Shown here piece by piece: positions 1-5,113 of a stretch of DNA of 5,113 nt (positions within the stretch are counted from its first letter, which is position 1; each line of letters begins with the position of its first letter). The translations under genes were made by a program, and so were the position numbers. The notes under the pieces were generated by a model. It was not told where the DNA came from. It did not search any database and worked only from the letters and a program-made list of their open reading frames with translations. Location: the NCBI RefSeq assembly GCF_019402445.1, contig NZ_SRZM01000168.1, forward strand, positions 1 through 5,113, read 5' to 3'. The stretch is from Brachyspira pilosicoli. GTDB taxonomy: Bacteria > Spirochaetota > Brachyspiria > Brachyspirales > Brachyspiraceae.

Positions 1-3
1 TAA

Positions 4-20
4 ATTATAAAATTTATAAT
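4..20. repeat. Small A/T palindrome
   Basis: ATTATAAA (4-11) and TTTATAAT (13-20) are perfect inverted arms around a single A at 12. All bases are A or T, so the hairpin would be weak. It may lie at the junction of the adjacent repeat element. No function can be assigned. Confidence 0.35.
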
Positions 21-28
21 AAAATGCA

Positions 29-154
29 GTCCTTTTGCTTCTTTGTGGCATGCCACAAGGGCACTCCTTTCAGTCGCCCTAAAGGACTCCCTACGGTCGC
101 AAAAGAAGTAGGGGTTTTACCCTGCGGGTACGCTTCGCAGGGGGACTAGTCCCC
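29..154. repeat. G+C-rich palindromic intergenic repeat element (Brachyspira-like)
   Basis: This stretch stands out from its surroundings: 55 of the 94 bases from 61 to 154 are G or C. It contains a perfect 16-bp palindrome TTGTGGCATGCCACAA (43-58). A 7-bp stem, CCCTGCG (120-126) with CGCAGGG (136-142), has a 9-base loop, and GGGGACTAGTCCCC (141-154) is a perfect 14-bp palindrome. An outer pair CTTTTGC (32-38) and GCAAAAG (99-105) could enclose the first part. An imperfect 15-base direct repeat lies at 63-77 and 86-100 (12 of 15 identical). No open frame of note is present. It sits just downstream of the RND stop. It matches my memory of a multi-copy Brachyspira sequence; copy number was not tested. 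Confidence 0.7.
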
Positions 155-174
155 AAAATACAAAAAACTCAAAA

Positions 175-3100
175 TCATTTGTATTTTATCTTCACCAATT
201 TCAAATCTACTGATATCATAAATAAACTAGGCAAAAATATTAATGTTAAAAGTGAAGCAAATAAAAGTCCATAAGCCATAGCCATTACCATAGGTACAAT
301 TAAATCTGCATTGCCGCCAATTCCATAAACTGTAGGAAGAAGCCCAAATATTGTAGTAACTGTAGTTAAAAATATTGCTCTAAATCTATCTCCTGCCCCT
401 TCAACTACTGCATTAAATACATCTTGTTTTGATTGTATGTTTCCTTCTTCTAATATTCTGTTTATCAAGTCAACCATTATAATACCATTGTTAACAACAA
501 CTCCCGCAAGCCCTACTATACCAACAGCTCCAACAAATGACATAGGCATTCTATGTGCAGCAAAACCTAATATAACCCCCACAACCCCAAAAGGTATTAT
601 TCCAAGTATCATAAGAGGCTGAATAAATTTATTGAATTGTAATAGAAGTATTAAATATATCGCTATAATAGCTACAACATATCCATATGCTATGCTTTTC
701 ATAGGCTCTTTAGTTTCTTTTACTTCTCCTCCAAACTCTATAGTTATATTAGGATAATCTTTAGATATGGAATCAAAGAATTTCTGAACAGAGTCTGTTA
801 CTCTTATAGCAGTAGTTTTTCCTAATACTATATCAGTTGTTAGGGTTATGGATTTTTTACCGTTATAGTGCCTTATGCTTGATTGATTATTTGTAACTTC
901 TATTGTTGCTATATCTTTTAATTGTATGAGTCTTCCGTATGTGCTTGGCATATATAAATTGTTTAATACATTTGTGTCGTAGGTGTATTTTTTATCCATT
1001 CGCACCCTAAAATCAAGTTTATTTTCAAATTGCTGAATGGAAGTAGCAACTATTCCAGAGTATGCAGCCCTTAATTCTCTTGCTGCATAAGCCACGTTTA
1101 CACCAAGTTCGCTCATTCTGTCATAATCAAATAACACTCTAAGCTCTTCCATACCAATCTTGTCATCATCATCATAGTTTACAACGCCTTCTAATGTTAA
1201 TAAATGTGCTTTTATTTTGTCTTTAACTTCTTTAACTTTTTCAGTATCATTTCCTATTATCTTTACATCTACAGCCTTGCCTGGTGTTATAGGTAGTTTT
1301 GTGTGTATTGTAAGAAGTGCTAATTCATCTCTAAGCCCAGCATCTTCAACTGCTTTCTCTAAATCATCTGCTATATCGTATGCTACTTTTTTTCTGTTGT
1401 TTGCAGGCACTAAATATATAATTGTTCCTGCGAGATTGTCCATCTCTTCAGAAATATCAACAGTGTTTTTGTCTAATTGTTTTCCAAGTAAACTATAAAC
1501 TGCAATCATATCATTAGTATCTACTGTTTTATAAATAATGTTCTCTATTTCGCTTAAATATTTTTCTGTTTTATATAATGGAGCTCCAACACCTGCATCC
1601 ATATTAATAACAACAACATCAGCACTAGTATCATAAACAAGTATAAATTGAGAAAATACTATTTTAAATATAAATATGCTTACAATAAATATACTTATAA
1701 AAAATATTAATACTAAATATCTATGTTTGAGAGTGAGTTTCAAAAATTTAACAAAAGGTATTTTTAATTTATCGAATAATTTGTCTTTATCGAAGTCGAG
1801 AGGATTTTTAAAATTAAACCTTTTTTTCTTTTTTATGCCTGTTAATTCTTCATTAGTTATTAAGTTGTTTGGAAGTATCAATACAGCCTGAAATATACTT
1901 GCAATTAAAGCTATGATTACAACTTTAGGATATTGATTAAGAAGCCTTCCCATAGTGCCGCCCACAAAAAGAATAGGCACAAAAGAAGCAACTGTTGTAA
2001 GCGTTGATATTAGCATAGGCATAAATACTTCATGAACAGCATTCTTTGTGGCATCTAAACCTTTAAAACCTCTTTGGTGAAAGTTAAATATATTCTCTGA
2101 TACAACTATAGAGTTATCTACAATCATACCAAGTACAGTAATAAGCCCGCCAAGAGATATAATATTAAATGTAATTCCAGAGTATGTCATAAATATCAAA
2201 GAAACCGATATAACAATAAGCATACCAAGCGAAGTAAATATTGCACTCTTAAAATCCAAAAATATTATTAGTATTATAAATATGATAATAAAACCAGTTA
2301 TGATGTTTGATGATACAGCATTAAGAAGGTCGTTAATGGTTCTAGAGTTGTCAAACATAGGAACTATTTCTATATTGCTTGGAATGGTGGATTTATTTTT
2401 TTCAAAGTAAGCATTAACATTTTCTATTGTTTTTAATATATCAGCATCTTCTTTTTTTACTATGTTTATAGAGTATCCATTTTCTTTATTAACTCTCATA
2501 TACACAGTTTTATCAACAAACATCTCTTCTACTCTTGCAACATCAGCTATTCTTATAGGCTTACCATTAAATATAGAGCGAACTATAACATTTGTGATTG
2601 ATAGAGGGTCTTGAAATTGCCCTGTTGTAACTAATAATTTATTGTTAGCATCAATACCTTCGCTTTCGTCCGGCTTCATGCTTCCGCTTGTAAGCCTCAC
2701 ATTTCTTAAAGATAATGCCTGTACTATTTCGCTTAATGAAGTGTAGTATTCTTGAAGTTTGTAGGGGTCTGCTATAATTTGAATCTCTGGATCTGTTCTT
2801 CCGTATACTTCAACAGTGGCTACTCCATCAACATATTTAAGCTCTTTTTCAAATCTTTTTGATATGTCATAAAGCTCTTTTTCTGTGCCTTCCATTCCTT
2901 CTTTGAATTTTATTCCTATATTGTATATTGGAAGTCTATTAGCATTAGCCTCTGTAATTTTTATCTCTGTAACATCTTTAGATACATTCGGAGCATTTTG
3001 AAGCCTTCTAAATATTTCATCTTTTATGGGTCTTGTATCTTTTATTTTCATGTCTATTCTAATTGTAAGAATACCCGCATTTTCTATCATTATAGAATAA

Positions 3101-3342
3101 AACTCATCAATACCCGCTATAGTTTGAAGCTCATCTTCTATAGGTATCATAGCATTTTGTTCAACATCTTCTGGCGAAGCACCAGGGTATATTACCTGCA
3201 CTATCATTACATCAAAGTTCGTAGAAGGGAAAGCCTCTTTTTTTATGGCAGTATAAGAAAACATACCAACTGCTATGGTGATTAATATTATTACATTTAC
3301 TAATAATCTGTTTTTAGCAAATAGTTCTACAATTTTATCCAT
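175..3342 (-). CDS. RND-family efflux transporter permease (AcrB/HAE-like), inner membrane
   Basis: A proton-driven inner-membrane exporter expected to act as a trimer and pass substrates from periplasm or membrane to an outer-membrane channel. The 1055 residues are full family length. Predicted membrane helices: about 12-30, 346-362, 366-386, 391-415, 436-462, 473-492, 540-565, 884-902, 907-928, 934-960, 985-1008 and 1014-1042. The two large periplasmic loops (about 31-345 and 566-883) are the porter and docking domains. Family motifs include YPGASPEDVE (52-61), DGVATVEVYG (172-181), VDNSIVVSEN in TM4 (408-417), FGGE (870-873) and VVVNNGIIMVDL in TM10 (948-959). By alignment with AcrB, D409 matches D407, N410 matches D408, N951 matches K940, R986 matches R971 and T993 matches T978, so two relay residues are Asn. 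TM4 and TM10 lack the charged pattern of CusA-type metal pumps, so a drug or amphiphile exporter is more likely; the substrate is unknown. The ATG is supported by AGAGG four bases upstream. The stop is TGA. It lies downstream of the TolC gene in an apparent operon. Confidence 0.95.
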   Translation of the reverse strand: MDKIVELFAKNRLLVNVIILITIAVGMFSYTAIKKEAFPSTNFDVMIVQVIYPGASPEDVEQNAMIPIEDELQTIAGIDEFYSIMIENAGILTIRIDMKIKDTRPIKDEIFRRLQNAPNVSKDVTEIKITEANANRLPIYNIGIKFKEGMEGTEKELYDISKRFEKELKYVDGVATVEVYGRTDPEIQIIADPYKLQEYYTSLSEIVQALSLRNVRLTSGSMKPDESEGIDANNKLLVTTGQFQDPLSITNVIVRSIFNGKPIRIADVARVEEMFVDKTVYMRVNKENGYSINIVKKEDADILKTIENVNAYFEKNKSTIPSNIEIVPMFDNSRTINDLLNAVSSNIITGFIIIFIILIIFLDFKSAIFTSLGMLIVISVSLIFMTYSGITFNIISLGGLITVLGMIVDNSIVVSENIFNFHQRGFKGLDATKNAVHEVFMPMLISTLTTVASFVPILFVGGTMGRLLNQYPKVVIIALIASIFQAVLILPNNLITNEELTGIKKKKRFNFKNPLDFDKDKLFDKLKIPFVKFLKLTLKHRYLVLIFFISIFIVSIFIFKIVFSQFILVYDTSADVVVINMDAGVGAPLYKTEKYLSEIENIIYKTVDTNDMIAVYSLLGKQLDKNTVDISEEMDNLAGTIIYLVPANNRKKVAYDIADDLEKAVEDAGLRDELALLTIHTKLPITPGKAVDVKIIGNDTEKVKEVKDKIKAHLLTLEGVVNYDDDDKIGMEELRVLFDYDRMSELGVNVAYAARELRAAYSGIVATSIQQFENKLDFRVRMDKKYTYDTNVLNNLYMPSTYGRLIQLKDIATIEVTNNQSSIRHYNGKKSITLTTDIVLGKTTAIRVTDSVQKFFDSISKDYPNITIEFGGEVKETKEPMKSIAYGYVVAIIAIYLILLLQFNKFIQPLMILGIIPFGVVGVILGFAAHRMPMSFVGAVGIVGLAGVVVNNGIIMVDLINRILEEGNIQSKQDVFNAVVEGAGDRFRAIFLTTVTTIFGLLPTVYGIGGNADLIVPMVMAMAYGLLFASLLTLIFLPSLFMISVDLKLVKIKYK
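1828..1834 (-). other. In-phase slippery heptamer in the linker between the two RND halves
   Basis: Codons 503-508 read ATA AAA AAG AAA AAA AGG, so A-AAA-AAG is in the same phase as the E. coli dnaX frameshift heptamer. A -1 shift would add Glu-Lys-Lys-Val and stop at TAA (1814-1816), giving a protein of about 509 residues with helices TM1-6 only. No strong downstream hairpin is visible, and an upstream AGG is only a weak stimulator candidate. A-rich lysine codons are common here, so this records a sequence feature, not a demonstrated event. Confidence 0.25.
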
Positions 3343-3367
3343 AATACCTCTTTATTAATAATACCTC
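3341..3367 (-). repeat. Direct repeat duplicating the ribosome-binding segment in the intergenic gap
   Basis: The ten bases ATAATACCTC occur perfectly at 3341-3350 and 3358-3367, reading GAGGTATTAT on the coding strand. The gene-proximal copy runs into the RND ATG. In the upstream copy the aligned start triplet is ATT. Together they fill most of the 41-base gap between the two genes. It may be a chance or slippage duplication, a standby ribosome site, or a remnant of a lost gene start; the sequence alone does not decide. Confidence 0.6.
3347..3351 (-). promoter_or_regulatory. Ribosome-binding site of the RND gene
   Basis: On the minus strand AGAGG is followed by TATT and then the ATG at 3342. 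This is a good purine-rich Shine-Dalgarno match at short spacing and supports the chosen start. It belongs to the downstream copy of a duplicated 10-base segment (3341-3350 and 3358-3367), so a second GAGG lies 17 bases further upstream without a start codon. Confidence 0.75.
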
Positions 3368-3383
3368 GAGTTTTATTATGTTT

Positions 3384-4904
3384 TTAGTTGTTAAGAAGCA
3401 CAAGCGAGTTATAATCCATAACTGTGCTTATTATCATATATTCCAAATTAAGAAGTTCTGCCCGAGCATTTACTAAATCTAATCTTGCATTAATTATCTC
3501 ATCAACAGGAAGCCTTCCCTGCCTAAACCTTTCGTTTTGAGTTCTCACTCTCGAAGCTAGAGCCTGTACTTCAAGTTTTTTATCTTCAAGCATTGTTTTA
3601 TACGCTTCAAACTCGTCGTAGTATGTTCCAATCTGCACATCAAAATCTCTATTGACCCTGTCAAAATCTGCAGTAACAGCTGTTAAAGCATTATATGCAT
3701 CTTCCATCTTGGCCTTAGCATCTCTTCCGCCTATAGGATAAGAAAACATTAAACCCACAAAATATTCAACATTCGTCATAGTTGAAAAAGAATTAAAATA
3801 ACCGCTATCATCTAAAGTGGATAATGATACACTTCCTACTATAGATAAATCTGGAAGAGAATTATTTTTCATTATAGATAATGCATATTCGCTTCTTAAT
3901 TTTAATTGATAAGCCATCTGCCCCTGAGCACTCTCTAAAAAAGGCACTACATTTATTTTGGCATTAATTGAAGTTTCAAGCATATTCTCCCAATCATCTT
4001 CATTAGGCTCAACATTCTCTTCTGGTATAAAAAACTGTATGTTTCTAATTATCTTTTTTAAAATTAATTCTGACTTATTTCTTGCTTCTCTATATTTTAA
4101 AGTTTGCCTTCTTGCATTTTGATAAGCGTCATTATCTATTACACCGCTTGTGTATCTTTTGTATATTTGATTTTCAAAAGCCTTTGCCTCTCTAATCATT
4201 TCATCATAGAGTTTTATTAGTTTTTGAGACATAATCCATTGATAATATATTTTCTGATATGATGTTAATACGCTGTTATCATCTATTATTCTTTTTAATT
4301 TTGCTATTGTAAGCTGATATTCTGCATCCTTTATTGGGTACATATCTAATTTACCAAAAAAATCTCTTAATATTGGCTGAGCTATTTGTATCTCTATGCT
4401 TGGGGCATAATATTTAAAATTGTTTGTGCTTAAATTTGGAAGTCTTCCTACAACTGTTCCAAGCGGTGTATCTACAGGTATTTCCACTTCTCCCATTTTT
4501 AAATCCCCAAAGTAGCTATCATGCTGTATTTTTACAGACCACCTTGTGCCTGAATATGGTATAAGTCCGCTGAAACCTGCACCAATTCGCATGCCGTTAT
4601 GCATAAAGTCTGCTGTGGGTATAATATTATATTCATCAAAGTGTTTTTGTGTGCCTATTGCTCCTGCCTGCAAATCAAACTTAACATCTCCAGAGCTTTT
4701 TGCTTTTGTTAGATTATTATATGCATTACTCTCTTGTATGGCTGTTAATTTCATCTCTGGTATTATATTTTTTATTCTTTCTATATACTCTGCATAAGAG
4801 AGTATTTCAGCATTTGTTTGAGTGTATATTGAGCTGCTTAATAAAAATAAAAATGCGGTAAAATAATATAATAATTTTTTTGACACTTTTGTACAAAACC
4901 TCAT
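3384..4904 (-). CDS. TolC-family outer-membrane efflux protein
   Basis: An outer-membrane channel expected to trimerise into a beta-barrel plus long alpha-helical periplasmic tunnel that receives substrate from the RND pump encoded next. The 506 residues are close to normal TolC precursor length. Residues 1-32 form a signal peptide: basic RFCTKVSKK, hydrophobic core 11-27, likely cleavage after TNA (32). Cys4 precedes the hydrophobic core and is not a lipobox, so this is not an OprM-type lipoprotein. The family's internal duplication is visible: KRYTSGVIDNDAYQNAR (249-265) parallels ERFRQGRLPVDEIINAR (458-474). Other family-like segments are QPILRDFFGK (176-185), PDLSIVGSVSLS (351-362) and the C-terminal ARAELLNLEY helix (480-489). 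The stretch from about 73 to 178 looks beta-rich and longer than the usual first outer-membrane strand pair. The ATG at 4904 has no good Shine-Dalgarno sequence. A GTG at 4886 (residue 7) keeps the signal peptide but has only GAGG 12 bases upstream, so the ATG is kept provisionally. Stop is TAA, 41 bases before the RND start. Confidence 0.93.
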   Translation of the reverse strand: MRFCTKVSKKLLYYFTAFLFLLSSSIYTQTNAEILSYAEYIERIKNIIPEMKLTAIQESNAYNNLTKAKSSGDVKFDLQAGAIGTQKHFDEYNIIPTADFMHNGMRIGAGFSGLIPYSGTRWSVKIQHDSYFGDLKMGEVEIPVDTPLGTVVGRLPNLSTNNFKYYAPSIEIQIAQPILRDFFGKLDMYPIKDAEYQLTIAKLKRIIDDNSVLTSYQKIYYQWIMSQKLIKLYDEMIREAKAFENQIYKRYTSGVIDNDAYQNARRQTLKYREARNKSELILKKIIRNIQFFIPEENVEPNEDDWENMLETSINAKINVVPFLESAQGQMAYQLKLRSEYALSIMKNNSLPDLSIVGSVSLSTLDDSGYFNSFSTMTNVEYFVGLMFSYPIGGRDAKAKMEDAYNALTAVTADFDRVNRDFDVQIGTYYDEFEAYKTMLEDKKLEVQALASRVRTQNERFRQGRLPVDEIINARLDLVNARAELLNLEYMIISTVMDYNSLVLLNN

Positions 4905-4944
4905 TATTATTATACTTTATATTTTATTTATGATTATTATTATA
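4903..4944 (-). repeat. 12-bp direct repeat spanning promoter and TolC start codon
   Basis: ATTATTATTATA occurs perfectly at 4903-4914 and 4933-4944 (TATAATAATAAT on the coding strand), offset by 30 bases. The distal copy contains the candidate -10 element. In the proximal copy the last bases are the AT of the TolC ATG, so a second TATAAT (4909-4914) ends four bases before the start codon. Confidence 0.6.
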
Positions 4945-4947
4945 TCA
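4939..4947 (-). promoter_or_regulatory. Candidate extended -10 promoter element of the efflux operon
   Basis: The minus strand reads TGATATAAT, a perfect TATAAT with the TGn extension that can replace a strong -35. No convincing TTGACA lies 16-18 bases upstream. Transcription would be expected to begin about seven bases downstream, near 4932, giving a leader of roughly 28 bases before the TolC ATG. The region is so AT-rich that TATAAT alone is weak evidence, and the TGn context is what raises this copy above the others. Confidence 0.45.
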
Positions 4948-4965
4948 AGTACAGAAAAATTACTA

Positions 4966-5061
4966 TTGTATAATAAACTACATATTTTAGTTTTTGTAAA
5001 TTATCTTTATAAAAGATTACAATTTTATTAATATATAATACAACTATATTTTATTATACAA
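4966..5061. repeat. 12-bp inverted repeat upstream of the operon
   Basis: TTGTATAATAAA at 4966-4977 is perfectly repeated in inverted orientation at 5050-5061, with 72 bases between. Each arm contains a TATAAT and they face each other. This could mark two regulator sites or opposing -10 elements, but the surrounding sequence is mostly A and T, so coincidence is a real possibility. Confidence 0.4.
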
Positions 5062-5083
5062 GTTTTTTATTCAATTTTTTATT

Positions 5084-5109
5084 GTTCTTTTTCCCGCCGC
5101 AAAAAGAAC
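5084..5109. repeat. Hairpin with 9-bp stem and G+C-only loop
   Basis: GTTCTTTTT (5084-5092) and AAAAAGAAC (5101-5109) are perfect inverted arms around the loop CCCGCCGC (5093-5100). I recognise this as resembling a common Brachyspira intergenic element, from memory only. It continues to or past the window edge. It may end transcription of a neighbour outside the window or be one end of a dispersed repeat. The A/T-rich stem makes it a weak classical terminator. Confidence 0.6.
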
Positions 5110-5113
5110 CAAA

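Noticed and set aside
120..154. Intrinsic terminator for the RND gene
   Set aside because: The two G+C hairpins are well placed after the stop, but on the minus strand neither is followed by a U-run (the sequence after them is CTGCG and TAAAACCCC). They are listed only as parts of the repeat element.
437..622. Plus-strand open frame of 61 codons opposite the RND gene
   Set aside because: Proline- and threonine-rich shadow of conserved RND membrane helices on the other strand. It has no family resemblance and the opposing frame is clearly real.
1217..1498. Plus-strand open frame of 93 codons
   Set aside because: Antisense to the second periplasmic domain of the RND protein. Its serine-rich composition is that of a shadow frame.
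1676..1891. Plus-strand open frame of 71 codons
   Set aside because: Lies opposite the TM6-TM7 linker region; its poly-Phe run is only the complement of the A-rich lysine codons.
2452..2458. Second slippery run, A-AAA-AAA, in the RND gene
   Set aside because: In phase, but it lies inside the first periplasmic domain, where a truncated product would have no domain logic. It serves better as evidence that such runs arise by chance here.
2998..3285. Plus-strand open frame of 95 codons
   Set aside because: Opposite the N-terminal periplasmic domain of the RND gene. The Tyr-, Phe- and His-rich composition is a product of AT-rich shadow reading.
4546..4797. Plus-strand open frame of 83 codons
   Set aside because: Antisense to the N-terminal part of the TolC gene, with no recognisable family.
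4969..4974. Plus-strand TATAAT as a divergent promoter
   Set aside because: No -35 match at 16-18 bases and no plus-strand gene begins downstream within the window.

Overview
The window is AT-rich and most likely comes from a Brachyspira-type spirochaete. Three things suggest this: the strong A/T codon preference, the two-membrane efflux machinery, and a G+C-rich intergenic element at the left edge that I recognise from memory as a dispersed Brachyspira repeat. The genus call is inference; no database was consulted.

Both real genes lie on the minus strand and read right to left. The first (4904 to 3384) encodes a 506-residue TolC-family outer-membrane efflux protein with a signal peptide. 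After 41 bases comes the second (3342 to 175), a complete 1055-residue RND-superfamily inner-membrane transporter with 12 predicted membrane segments. The short gap, shared strand and matched functions indicate one transcription unit whose products export a compound across both membranes using the proton gradient. The substrate cannot be read from the sequence. No periplasmic adaptor (membrane fusion protein) gene is present, although such pumps normally need one. The slot between the two genes holds only a duplicated ribosome-binding segment.

Right flank (4905-5113): a very AT-rich region with a good extended -10 promoter candidate for the operon, a 12-bp direct repeat that runs into the tolC-like start codon, a 12-bp inverted repeat, and at the edge a 9-bp-stem hairpin with a G+C-only loop. 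Left flank (1-174): a G+C-rich, palindrome-filled repeat element and a small A/T palindrome, with no gene and no classical terminator.

The operon is ordinary in its parts. The points worth a second look are the missing adaptor, the Asn substitutions in the proton-relay positions of the RND protein, a correctly phased slippery heptamer exactly at the linker between the two RND halves, the odd start region of the TolC gene, and the two flanking repeats, which share a core motif.
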